A DNA stretch of 64,000 nucleotides from Simplicispira metamorpha (lineage in GTDB: Bacteria > Pseudomonadota > Gammaproteobacteria > Burkholderiales > Burkholderiaceae_C): contig NZ_SLXH01000011.1 in the NCBI RefSeq assembly GCF_004341365.1, positions 1 through 64,000 of the forward strand, in the 5' to 3' direction. Position 1 is the first letter of the stretch. Each line of letters starts with the position of its first letter. Positions 7,394 through 17,325 of the stretch are shown one piece after another. A model generated the notes under the pieces. The model did no database searches, was not told the DNA's origin, and saw nothing but the letters and a program-made list of their open reading frames with translations. The position numbers and the translations under genes are program-made.

Positions 7394-8314
7394 TCAGCTG
7401 AGCAAAATCACTTCAGCACGGCCACTGAGCACCGGCTTGCACAGGATTTTGTAGCCGTCGGCATCAAACCCGGCGGCCACCGAGTCCAACGCGCCCGCAT
7501 TCTGGTGGTCGGTGGCGCTGCCCAGGTAGCACCAGTGGCGCACCACATGGATCTGTAAGTCGTGCGGGTGGGGGGGTGATGCAGCGTCGCCGCGCCCGGG
7601 CGTGAAGCGTTCGACCAGCCCGATGGCGCCAGGGTAAGGCCAGGTGGCAATTTGCAGGTCTTCCAGTGCCGTGAACAGACGCTGGCGGTGTTCGCCGGGC
7701 GTTTCATCGCCCCGGCACACGCCCGCACACTGGTGCAGCATGGCCCGGAAACACGCCTTGCCCGGTGCCAGCTTCTCCAGGCCCAGTGCGCCGTAGCACA
7801 GGCGGTGCTGATCGGCCAGCTGGCGCAGCCCCTCCTGTGCGGCGCGCTGGCTGCTGAACAGCCCATACAGGCCCGACTCGGTGGCAAAGTGGATGTCTTT
7901 GGCATACACCACCTCGGGCTGGCCGCCTGTCGTGCGCAGTGCGCACAGTTGGCGGTTGCTGCGCAGCTTCTGGTTGAACAGCGGGTGCATCTCCTTGATG
8001 AGGCGCGCCTCCAGCAGCAGGGCGCCTATCTCTCCAGCGGTGCGGATATGGCTGATGCGCCGGGTCTGGCGCAGCATGCGTGCTTCGTCGGCCGTGCGCA
8101 GGTGCGACAACAGGCGGCTGCGCAGGTTGATGCTTTTGCCGATGTACAGCGGCAGGTCACCTTCTTGCCCGTGAAAGATATACACCCCGGGCGCGGCGGG
8201 CATGTCGGCAATGGCCTCGCGCAGGTGCGTGGGGTATTCATAGGTGCTGGCCTGGTCAAACTCGGGGTGGCGGCGGGCAGGGCGGTGCATGGCAGCGTGG
8301 ATGGCGGGGTGCAA
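7394..8314 (-). CDS. cho: Excinuclease Cho (UvrC-like GIY-YIG endonuclease)
   Basis: This 306-residue protein has an N-terminal GIY-YIG nuclease domain: PGVYIF (residues 42-47), LYIGKS (56-61), R65 and E102 in LLLEARLIKE. A UvrC-like middle region with a Cys-rich patch (KACFRAMLHQCAGVC) follows. It lacks the C-terminal half and helix-hairpin-helix of UvrC, which fits Cho, the alternative 3'-incision nuclease of nucleotide excision repair. The ATG at 8314 is the longest choice; Met9 is an alternative. The gene lies 50 bases downstream of the metal ATPase on the same strand and may share its transcript. Confidence 0.88.
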   Translation of the reverse strand: MHPAIHAAMHRPARRHPEFDQASTYEYPTHLREAIADMPAAPGVYIFHGQEGDLPLYIGKSINLRSRLLSHLRTADEARMLRQTRRISHIRTAGEIGALLLEARLIKEMHPLFNQKLRSNRQLCALRTTGGQPEVVYAKDIHFATESGLYGLFSSQRAAQEGLRQLADQHRLCYGALGLEKLAPGKACFRAMLHQCAGVCRGDETPGEHRQRLFTALEDLQIATWPYPGAIGLVERFTPGRGDAASPPHPHDLQIHVVRHWCYLGSATDHQNAGALDSVAAGFDADGYKILCKPVLSGRAEVILLS

Positions 8315-8364
8315 ATGCGGTCAAGCCGCGCAGTGTAGGCGTGACCACGCCCCATGCCCCGGGG

Positions 8365-10575
<2,211 letters not shown>

Positions 10576-10581
10576 GCCATG

Positions 10582-10612
10582 ATTGAAATCCTTGAAGTCA
10601 CTCGAAGGTCAA
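10582..10612 (-). promoter_or_regulatory. MerR-type promoter/operator for the metal ATPase
   Basis: Read on the minus strand, there is a -35 TTGACC (10612-10607), a 19-bp spacer and a -10-like TTCAAT (10587-10582). The spacer region holds the imperfect dyad CCTTCGAG-TGA-CTTCAAGG. A 19-bp spacer carrying a dyad is the hallmark of MerR-family promoters. The predicted start point falls at about 10575, at the ATPase start codon itself. Confidence 0.65.
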
Positions 10613-10615
10613 GCG

Positions 10616-11077
10616 ATGTCAGACAGTGTTGCGCAGTGGCGCATTGGCGAGGCGGCGCGGCGCTCAGGCGTGTCGGCGGTCAATATCCGGTATTACGAGA
10701 AGGAATCGCTGCTCAAGGCGCATGGGAGAAGCGCAAGCAGCTATCGTTTGTATAGCGATTCGGACATCCACCAGCTGCGCTTTATTCGCCTGTGCCGGGC
10801 CATGGACATGTCGCTGGACGAGGTGCGCACGCTGCTGGCGCTCGATTGGGCGCGCAAAAGCGACTGCGATGCCGCCCGCGATGCCCTGGACGCGCACTTG
10901 TCGCACGTGCGCACGCGCTTGCAAGAGCTGCACGCCCTGGAGCGCGACCTGCAAACCCTGCGCAACCGCTGCGACGGCAGCGATGACCACTGCCACATCA
11001 TTGCGGCCCTGCACGCCCAGGCCGATGCCCAGGCCCTGTCGGCGCCGCGCAGTGCCCCGGCCAAGCGCCATGTATAA
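10616..11077 (+). CDS. cadR: MerR-family metal-responsive regulator, CadR/PbrR-like
   Basis: This 153-residue regulator has the MerR winged-helix N-terminus (WRIGEAARRSGVSAVNIRYYEKESLL). A dimerisation helix follows, then the group metal-binding residues: C84 (KSDCDAA), and C119 and C126 spaced by six residues (NRCDGSDDHCH). Histidines at 125 and 127 flank the last cysteine. This pattern fits CadR/PbrR regulators, which sense Cd, Pb or Zn. It is divergent from the metal ATPase across a MerR-type operator, and probably represses then activates it. I chose the ATG at 10616; an in-frame ATG at 10583 lies within the operator. Confidence 0.9.
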   Translation: MSDSVAQWRIGEAARRSGVSAVNIRYYEKESLLKAHGRSASSYRLYSDSDIHQLRFIRLCRAMDMSLDEVRTLLALDWARKSDCDAARDALDAHLSHVRTRLQELHALERDLQTLRNRCDGSDDHCHIIAALHAQADAQALSAPRSAPAKRHV

Positions 11078-11100
11078 GCCTGTGCAGGGGTTTTGCGAAG

Positions 11101-11166
11101 ATTATCAAATTGATAGCTGCTCGCGCCCATTGGATGGGCGTTAGAGGCCCATTTGGTATCAAAAAA
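11101..11166 (-). repeat. Interspersed palindromic repeat, copy B
   Basis: The core at 11101-11120 is in reverse orientation. It is followed by a 7-bp stem CGCCCAT (11124-11130) with ATGGGCG (11134-11140) and the flank TTAGAGGCCC. The copy lies between cadR and the mlaE-like gene and occupies most of that gap. Confidence 0.85.
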
Positions 11167-11194
11167 TGGCGCCCGTGGGCGCTATGATTCGCCC

Positions 11195-11995
11195 ATGATG
11201 TCGCTTTTGCCTGGCTCCCGCATTCCCGCACGCTGGTGGCGCACCTGGCAGCGCTGGGTGCTGGCCTGGAGCCGCATCGTGTACCTGGGGGCGGTGGTGC
11301 TGGTGCTGGTGCTGTCGCCATCGACCTACAGCCCGGCGGCGCGGCGCACGCTGGCGCGCCACATGTACCTGGGCACTGCGCCCATCCTGTTGGGCTTTAC
11401 GGTGCTGGCGGCGCTGCTGTGCCTGGTGATTACGCACATCGTGGTGGTCACGGCGCTCAGCTACGGGCTGTCGCGCTACGCGCTGGAGATGGTCATTCGT
11501 GTGCTGGTGCTGGAGCTGATTCCGCTGACGGCGGCGCTGTTTGTGGCCATGCGCTGCACCATTCCCAGTGGCGCGCAGTTGGCGCTGTTGCGCCAGTCGG
11601 GGCATTTTGGCTGGCTGCGCCAGCACGGCGCCGACCCGGTGCGCACACAGCTACTGCCACGCGTGCTGGCCGGGGTGTTTGCCAGCATCACGCTGGCGGC
11701 GCTGTCGTGTGTGGTGGCGCTGGTCATGGCTTATCTCAGCGTGTATGGCTTTAACGTGGCGGGGCTGCCCGGCTACACGCGCATGTTCGGCCAGGTGTTC
11801 ACGCCGGTGGTGACGCTGGTGTTTGCCCTGAAAACGGTGTTTTTCAGCCTGGCCGTGGCCTTGATTCCGATGACCGCCGGGATGTACGACACCGGCGAGG
11901 CCACCCAGCCCGACTCCGAGCTGGGCGGTCTGGCGCGCATGTTTGCCGTGCTGCTGCTGATCGAGGTGCTCTCGCTCGTCGGCAATTACTATTGA
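11195..11995 (+). CDS. MlaE/YrbE-family lipid transport permease
   Basis: This 266-residue inner membrane protein has five or six hydrophobic segments and the MlaE family core (ELIPLTAALFVAMRCTIPSGAQLALLRQSG, RVLAGVFASITLAALSCVVALVMAYLSVYG). MlaE-type permeases form, with an MCE protein and an ATPase, complexes that move phospholipids between membranes. The next gene encodes the MCE partner, with a one-base overlap (TGATG). The usual MlaF-like ATPase gene is not upstream; the neighbour is cadR, with a repeat copy between them. No clear ribosome-binding site is visible before the tandem ATGs at 11195 and 11198. Confidence 0.82.
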   Translation: MMSLLPGSRIPARWWRTWQRWVLAWSRIVYLGAVVLVLVLSPSTYSPAARRTLARHMYLGTAPILLGFTVLAALLCLVITHIVVVTALSYGLSRYALEMVIRVLVLELIPLTAALFVAMRCTIPSGAQLALLRQSGHFGWLRQHGADPVRTQLLPRVLAGVFASITLAALSCVVALVMAYLSVYGFNVAGLPGYTRMFGQVFTPVVTLVFALKTVFFSLAVALIPMTAGMYDTGEATQPDSELGGLARMFAVLLLIEVLSLVGNYY

Positions 11996-13020
11996 TGCCC
12001 ATGACTGCCACGCCACCCCCGACCCCGCCCGTGCCGCCGTCTGCACCCACGCCATCTGCGCCCCCCATGCCCCCCGTGGACATGCTGCGCCCCGTGGCCC
12101 ACCTGCAACTCAAGGCAGCGGCGCTGCTGTTGTTTACGCTGGCGCTGATCGTGGGCTCGGGCCTGTATTTGTTGTATGCGCGCGGCGCCTTCGAGCCCAC
12201 GCAGACGCTGGTGCTCACCGCCGACGACTCCGAGGGCGTGGTGGTGGGCATGGACATGACGTTTTCAGGTTTTCCGATTGGCCGCGTGCGCCGCATTGAA
12301 CTGGCCCCCGATGGCAACGCCCGCATCATCGTGGACGTGCCGCGCAAAGACGCCCACTGGCTGCGCGTCTCCAGCGTGTTTACGCTGGTGCGCGGCCTGG
12401 TCGGCGGCACCAACATCCGCGCCTACAGCGGCATGCTGCAAGACGCACCGCTGCCCGATGGCGCCGTGCGCCCCGTGCTGCGCGGCGACGCCACCGCCGA
12501 AATCCCCCAGCTCATGGCCACCGCGCGCGAGCTGCTGGCCAACCTCACGGCCCTGACGGCGCCCGATGCGGCCCTGGGCGCCAGCCTGGGCCAGGTGCAG
12601 ACCCTCACCCAGCGCCTGCAAGGCCCGGGCGGTGCGCTGCAAGTGCTGATGGGCAATGCGCAAGACGCCCGCAAAGTCATTACCACCCTGGAGCGCACCA
12701 ACGCGCTGCTGGCGCGCCTGGATGGCATGGCCGCCAAGGCCGACACCCAGGTGTTTGGCGCAGCGGGCGTGCTGCCCGAGGTGCGCGCCAGCGTGGTGCA
12801 GCTCAATGGCCTGCTGGCGGACGCCCGCCAGAGCCTGAAAAAAGTCGATGCCGTGCTGGAGCAGGCCCAGGCCGTGGGCGCCAACGTGCGCGAGGGCACC
12901 GCCGACCTGGGCACCCTGCGCGCCGAGGTGGAAAGCAACCTGCGCCAGATAGAAGGGCTGGTCAACGAATTGCAGCGCAAATGGCCGTTTGCCCGTGATG
13001 CCGAGGTGAAGTTGCCATGA
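11995..13020 (+). CDS. MlaD-family (MCE domain) protein
   Basis: This 341-residue protein has a Pro-rich cytoplasmic N-terminus, one membrane segment (about residues 41-61) and an MCE domain from about residue 70 (DDSEGVVVGMDMTFSGFPIGRVRRIEL, VRGLVGGTNIRAYSG). A long helical C-terminus follows, as in periplasmic MCE-ring proteins. It probably binds lipid and partners the MlaE-like permease encoded just upstream. The start ATG overlaps the upstream stop by one base, and its own stop overlaps the next gene by four bases, so the three genes are a tight operon. Confidence 0.87.
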   Translation: MPMTATPPPTPPVPPSAPTPSAPPMPPVDMLRPVAHLQLKAAALLLFTLALIVGSGLYLLYARGAFEPTQTLVLTADDSEGVVVGMDMTFSGFPIGRVRRIELAPDGNARIIVDVPRKDAHWLRVSSVFTLVRGLVGGTNIRAYSGMLQDAPLPDGAVRPVLRGDATAEIPQLMATARELLANLTALTAPDAALGASLGQVQTLTQRLQGPGGALQVLMGNAQDARKVITTLERTNALLARLDGMAAKADTQVFGAAGVLPEVRASVVQLNGLLADARQSLKKVDAVLEQAQAVGANVREGTADLGTLRAEVESNLRQIEGLVNELQRKWPFARDAEVKLP

Positions 13021-13802
13021 CGTTGTTACCCCACATGCCCCCAGGGCTGGCCCGCCGGTTCGCAGCGTGGTGGCGTGCCATTGCCCGTGCCCGCGTGGGT
13101 GCAGTGACTGGCTTGGGCGCTGGCGCTGCTGCCCGTACCGGCTGGCGCGCTGGCGCGGTGGCGCTGTGTCTGTGGGCCGCCGGTTGCTCCAGCCAGCCGC
13201 CCGTGCCCGATTGGAAGCGCAACGCCAGCGCCGCTGCCGACAAGGCCGTGGCCGCCTCCCTCTCGGGTGATGGCCGCATCGCGCAACTTGAATGGGACCG
13301 CGCCCGCCAGCAAACCGCGCGCACCGGCCAGATTACCTTGCTGGCGCGGCTGGAGTTGCTGCACTGCGCGGCGCAGGTGGCCAGCCTGAATCTGGCGCCC
13401 TGTGCCGGTTTTGACGCACTGCGCGCCGATGCCGCACCGGCGGAACGGGCCTATGCCGACTATCTGGCAGGCCGCGCCACGGCCCAGACGGTGCCGCTGC
13501 TGCCACCGGCCCAGCAAAGCACAGCGCTGGTGCCTGCCGAACAGGCCGCACAGGCGCTGGCGGCCATCACCGACCCGCTCTCGCGCCTGGTGGCCGCCGG
13601 GGTGCTGCTGCACACCGGGCGCGCCCACCCGGATGTGATCGCCCTGGCCACCGACACCGCATCCGCCCAAGGCTGGCGCCGCCCGCTCATGGCCTGGCTG
13701 CTGCTGCAAGCGCAGCGCGCCGATGCCGCGGGCGACACCGAAGAAGCCGCGCGCCTGCGCAGGCGCATCCACCTCGTCGAGCGCAGCGGTGCCAAGCCCT
13801 GA
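13017..13802 (+). CDS. Putative lipoprotein linked to MCE transport genes
   Basis: This 261-residue protein has no family I recognise with certainty. Residues 44-57 form a hydrophobic stretch ending in a lipobox (LWAAGC, C57), so it is probably a lipoprotein; the signal is preceded by an unusually long basic N-terminus (about 43 residues), and a later start is possible. The rest is Ala-rich and helical. It overlaps the MlaD-like gene by four bases (ATGA). Many MCE operons include an auxiliary lipoprotein, and this one is likely to play that part at the outer membrane, though this is inferred from context. Confidence 0.7.
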   Translation: MTLLPHMPPGLARRFAAWWRAIARARVGAVTGLGAGAAARTGWRAGAVALCLWAAGCSSQPPVPDWKRNASAAADKAVAASLSGDGRIAQLEWDRARQQTARTGQITLLARLELLHCAAQVASLNLAPCAGFDALRADAAPAERAYADYLAGRATAQTVPLLPPAQQSTALVPAEQAAQALAAITDPLSRLVAAGVLLHTGRAHPDVIALATDTASAQGWRRPLMAWLLLQAQRADAAGDTEEAARLRRRIHLVERSGAKP

Positions 13803-13815
13803 ATGCGCCCGGACA

Positions 13816-14013
13816 TCAATCCAATATGCCGGAAGAAGAAACCATTGCATCCAGGCCCGATGGCAACTGTGCCAGGGCATCGGCGGCCTGTACGGCCACA
13901 TCTGGCAACAACACCACAGCGGTGGCGCTCACGGCCAGAACCACGGTGGCAGCAAAAGCCATCAGCGGGTGCGAGCGCGCTGGCTGGCGGGGTGGCAGGT
14001 GTCGGCGTTTCAT
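13816..14013 (-). CDS. Small predicted membrane or secreted peptide (65 aa)
   Basis: A 65-codon frame starts at the ATG complementary to 14011-14013, with a perfect AGGAGA ribosome-binding site (14021-14026) seven bases upstream. The product has a basic N-terminus (MKRRHLPPRQPARSH), then a hydrophobic segment (about residues 18-38; LMAFAATVVLAVSATAVVLLP) and a short polar tail. It could be a single-pass membrane peptide or an exported peptide. I do not recognise a family. It lies on the opposite strand in the 340-base gap between the MCE operon and the DUF2868 gene. Confidence 0.55.
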   Translation of the reverse strand: MKRRHLPPRQPARSHPLMAFAATVVLAVSATAVVLLPDVAVQAADALAQLPSGLDAMVSSSGILD

Positions 14014-14142
14014 GGCGGAATCTCCTGTCAATGCGCCTTGCCGAATTGGCAAAGGCCCGCAAGGTTGTGATTACCGCGCCCCCGCACGGTTCCGTCTGTC
14101 AGACGAGCGCGCTTGGTGGTGAGCGTGCGTAACAGTCCCGGG

Positions 14143-15630
14143 ATGCATGTGTCTTCCAGCGCACTGAGAACCCCGCTGACCGAGGTCTGGATGGTGCACG
14201 CCGTGCGCGCCCTGGAGCAGACCGGCCCGCTGGACGATGCCCAGGCCATGGCCGAGGCGTTTGCCCGCCACACCCACCCGCAAGCGCGCTTGCGCGAGCG
14301 CGCCTGGCTGCTGGGCCAGCGCCTGGGCCTGCCCGCGCAGATGGCGCGCTGGCGCGATGCCGCCTGGTGGCTGGGCGCCGCGCTGGCCGTGGCGGTGGTG
14401 CTGATGGCCAATGGCATGGTCTTTGCCATCTTGGCGCAAGGCCGCAGCATCCATGCGGGCAGTGCCCTGGTGGCAGCGCTGGGCGTGCATCTGGTTACGC
14501 TGGGGGTGTGGCTGGCCACCTTGGTACTGGCGCCGCGCTGGCCGGGGGCGTGGGGGCGCTGGTCGCTGGGCGCGCTGCTGCTGCGCGTGCTGGCGTGGTG
14601 GCCCGCAGACCGCACGGCGCCATCGCCCCTGTCCGCCCCGCTGGCCACGGGTGCCCGCCAGATGCTGCGCCAGGCGCGCCTGGCACCCTGGGGGTTGGGC
14701 TTGGTCAGCCACCTGGTGTGGGCGGCATCGTTTGTCTGGGTGCTGCTGGGGTTGCTGGGGGCTTTTGCCTTCCGCGAGTACCGCCTGACCTGGGAGAGCA
14801 CGATTTTTGACCCGGCGTTTTTTCAGGCACTGGTGCAGGCCAGTGGCTGGTTGCCCGCGCAACTGGGCTTTGCCGTACCCGATGGGGCCGTGTGCATGGC
14901 CGGGCAGATGGCGCCAGCGGCACTCGCTGCCGGGCCAGACGCCTGTACCCGCGCCGCTGCGTGGTGGCTGCTGGGCTGCGTAGCGGTGTACGGGTTGCTG
15001 CCGCGCCTGCTGTGCGCGGCATGGTGCGCCGGGGTCTGGCAGCGGCGCAAAAAACGCCTGGCCCTGGATACCGCTGACCCCTACCTGCGCCAATTGCTGG
15101 CGCGCTGGGATGCGATGGCGCCCGCGTACATCACCGACCCCGAGCCGCTTGCGCTGCCCGGCGCCACCAGCGCGCCCGGTGGCAGCGCGCCAGACGCCAG
15201 TGCCCACCGCAGCGCCATCGCCTGGATTGGCTTTGAGCTGCCCCAGGCCCAGGCTTGGCCACCACCCCAGGCTGCCAGCGCAGCCCTGGTCGAGCGCATT
15301 GCCGGCACCCAGGACGAGCGCAGCCGCGTTCTGGCAGCTCTGGCCCGGCTGCATCCGGGCGCGCTGGTGCTGGTGTGCAACGCCGCCGCCACCCCCGACC
15401 GGGGCACCGAGCGTTTTCTGCGCGAGGCGTGCAGCCACGCCGGGCAGTGCGCGCTGTGGCTGGTGCTGCCGGGCAGCCCCGGCGCACCGTCCGGGTCGGC
15501 CCCGCCCAGCGCCCCCGCGCAGCGCTGGCGCGACTGGCTGGACACCCGGGGCCTGCCCACCGTGCCCACCTTCACCGACGCCGCCCAGGCCCAATCCTGG
15601 GCCGAGCAGGTGTCAACCACCCCGCCATGA
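14143..15630 (+). CDS. DUF2868 membrane protein
   Basis: This membrane protein of about 495 residues begins with a conserved helical stretch (EVWMVHAVRALEQ). Hydrophobic segments follow at about residues 85-175 and 190-220, with another before a basic KKRLALDTADPYLRQLLARWD stretch, and a soluble C-terminal half follows. This layout and the downstream gene match the DUF2868/DUF3482 pairs of proteobacteria. The function is not established. The start is uncertain: several GTG or TTG codons lie up to ten codons upstream, with no clear ribosome-binding site. Its stop overlaps the next start (ATGA), so the products are probably made together. Confidence 0.78.
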   Translation: MHVSSSALRTPLTEVWMVHAVRALEQTGPLDDAQAMAEAFARHTHPQARLRERAWLLGQRLGLPAQMARWRDAAWWLGAALAVAVVLMANGMVFAILAQGRSIHAGSALVAALGVHLVTLGVWLATLVLAPRWPGAWGRWSLGALLLRVLAWWPADRTAPSPLSAPLATGARQMLRQARLAPWGLGLVSHLVWAASFVWVLLGLLGAFAFREYRLTWESTIFDPAFFQALVQASGWLPAQLGFAVPDGAVCMAGQMAPAALAAGPDACTRAAAWWLLGCVAVYGLLPRLLCAAWCAGVWQRRKKRLALDTADPYLRQLLARWDAMAPAYITDPEPLALPGATSAPGGSAPDASAHRSAIAWIGFELPQAQAWPPPQAASAALVERIAGTQDERSRVLAALARLHPGALVLVCNAAATPDRGTERFLREACSHAGQCALWLVLPGSPGAPSGSAPPSAPAQRWRDWLDTRGLPTVPTFTDAAQAQSWAEQVSTTPP

Positions 15631-17060
15631 TTGCCCCTACCGATTCCTATCCGCCGCTGGACATCGCCGTGGTGGGCCACACCAACGTTGGCAAAACCTC
15701 GCTCTTGCGCACCTTGCTGCGCCAGCCTGACTTTGGTCAGGTCTGCGACAGCGCGGGCACCACCCGGCACGTCGAGCGCACCGACCTGCGCATTCAGGGC
15801 GCGGTGGCCGTGCGCTACTTTGACACCCCGGGCCTGGAAGACTCGGTGGCGCTGCACCACTACCTGCAATCCTTGCCCGGCGATTTGCCCACGCCGCTGG
15901 AGCGCGTGCGCGCCTTTCTGCGCGGCCCCGAGGCGCAGGCCGCCTTCGAGCAAGAAGCCAAGGTGCTGCGCAAGCTGCTGGAGGCCGATGCCGCCATCTA
16001 CGTCATCGACTGCCGCGAAGACGTGCTGCCCAAATACCGCTGCGAGATCGAAATCCTCAGCGCCTGCGCCAAGCCCGTCATGCCGGTGCTGAACTTTGCG
16101 CGCAGCCCCGGCCACCAGGCGCAGGCCTGGCAGAGCACCCTGGCCGCTTACCACCTGCACGCCTCGGTGCTGTTCGATGCCGTCGCGCCGTTCGTGGGCG
16201 CCGAGCGCCAGCTCTACGAAGACCTGGGTGTGCTGCTGCGCGCACGCCGCGCGCAGTTGCAGGCCATCTTGGACGATCTGGCGCTGCAAGCCCAGGAGCG
16301 CCGCCTGGCCGCCTGCCAACTGGTGGCCAGCGTGCTGGTCAGCGCCGCCGCCATGCGCCGCGAAGTGCCGCAAGCCGCGCTGGCCGACCCGGCACACAAA
16401 ACGGCACTGCTGCGCGGTTTTCGGCAATCGCTGACGCCGCAGGTGGCCGCCTGCGTGCAGGCCGTGCTGGCGGTGTACGGCTTTCGGCCCGGCGATGCCG
16501 AGGTGGCCGACCTGCCCTGGAGCAGTGGCCGTTGGGATGCCGATCTGTTCCACCCGCAAACCCTGCTGGATGCAGGCCACAAGCTGGGCAAGGGCGCTGC
16601 CGTGGGGGCTGCGGTGGGGTTGGCGGCGGATGTGGCGCTGGCCGGGTTGTCGCTGGGCACGGGCACCGCACTGGGCGCCGCTGTGGGCGGTCTGGCCAGC
16701 CAGGGCTGGAGCCAGGTGCCGCGCAAAATTGCCAACCGCATGCGTCGCATTGAAGAGCTGACCCTGGAAGACGAGGTGCTGCACCTGCTGGCCAGCACCC
16801 TGGTGCGCCTGTGCGCTGCGCTGGAGCAGCGCGGCCACGCCGCTTGGCAGCGCCTGCATGTGGGTGCGCAGCCCGCAGCCGACAGCGCCGCACCGGGAGC
16901 GCCCGCCCTGCGCGATCTGCTGGCCCACCTGGCTCCCGCGCGCAGCCACCCCGATTGGGAGCAGGCCCAGCCAGGCGGTGCCACCGATGCCCGCCGCCAG
17001 CGTTTGGTGGATGCGCTGGCAGGGCAGTTGGCTACCTTGGTGGCTGCTCCCGGCGACTGA
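15627..17060 (+). CDS. GTPase with DUF3482 domain
   Basis: This 477-residue protein has an N-terminal Era/TrmE-like G domain: P-loop GHTNVGKTS (residues 17-25), a TT pair near residues 45-46, and G3 DTPGLED (66-72). The DUF3482 C-terminal half follows, with a Gly/Ala-rich hydrophobic segment at about residues 320-365 (GAAVGAAVGLAADVALAGLSLGTGTALG) that could insert in a membrane. It overlaps the DUF2868 gene by four bases. The pair probably forms a membrane-bound GTPase module of unknown role. A dense cluster of repeats follows the stop. Confidence 0.83.
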   Translation: MIAPTDSYPPLDIAVVGHTNVGKTSLLRTLLRQPDFGQVCDSAGTTRHVERTDLRIQGAVAVRYFDTPGLEDSVALHHYLQSLPGDLPTPLERVRAFLRGPEAQAAFEQEAKVLRKLLEADAAIYVIDCREDVLPKYRCEIEILSACAKPVMPVLNFARSPGHQAQAWQSTLAAYHLHASVLFDAVAPFVGAERQLYEDLGVLLRARRAQLQAILDDLALQAQERRLAACQLVASVLVSAAAMRREVPQAALADPAHKTALLRGFRQSLTPQVAACVQAVLAVYGFRPGDAEVADLPWSSGRWDADLFHPQTLLDAGHKLGKGAAVGAAVGLAADVALAGLSLGTGTALGAAVGGLASQGWSQVPRKIANRMRRIEELTLEDEVLHLLASTLVRLCAALEQRGHAAWQRLHVGAQPAADSAAPGAPALRDLLAHLAPARSHPDWEQAQPGGATDARRQRLVDALAGQLATLVAAPGD

Positions 17061-17105
17061 AACGCGCCCCAGCTTTGTTGCGCCGGGCCTCGCCAAAATA
17101 GGGGC

Positions 17106-17165
17106 CAAAATCGCCTCCAGCCCTTGTGCATTAGGCGCAAGCAGCTATGGATTCAGTAGCTTTTT
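17106..17165 (+). repeat. Interspersed palindromic repeat, copy C
   Basis: The left arm CCTCCAGCCCTTGTGCATTA leads into GGCGCAAGCAGC, and the core GCAGCTATGGATTCAGTAGC lies at 17141-17160. This is a forward copy downstream of the DUF3482 gene. Confidence 0.85.
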
Positions 17166-17198
17166 GGGGGCGATGGGGGCGATGGGGGCGATGGGGGC
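17166..17198 (+). repeat. Tandem 9-mer GGGGGCGAT with G-quadruplex potential
   Basis: Three full units plus a partial one give four runs of five G separated by identical 4-base CGAT loops (17166-17170, 17175-17179, 17184-17188, 17193-17197). A hairpin GGCAGG-CAT-CCTGCC (17196-17210) overlaps the end. The tract lies between two repeat copies in the gap before ligE. Confidence 0.9.
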
Positions 17199-17237
17199 AG
17201 GCATCCTGCCGGACTGTGATGTGCCAGAAATCAATGC

Positions 17238-17300
17238 TCAAAACAGCGTCAAACGCCCTGCCATAGAGCGCCAATAGCTATCAATTAAGTAGCGTTTTTC
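17238..17300 (+). repeat. Interspersed palindromic repeat, copy D
   Basis: This forward copy has a degenerate stem (CAAACGCCC with GAGCGCC) and the core ATAGCTATCAATTAAGTAGC at 17274-17293. It lies just before the end of ligE. Confidence 0.75.
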
Positions 17301-17325
17301 AAGGGCGCCGGGGGGGCTTTTCATT

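Noticed and set aside
13960-14142. Longer start for the DUF2868 gene on the plus strand
   Set aside because: Upstream codons overlap the small minus-strand gene and lack a ribosome-binding site.
17166-17198. Nine-base tandem repeat considered as an iteron or origin
   Set aside because: Only about 3.7 units, no DnaA boxes or AT-rich region nearby and no replication gene next to it.
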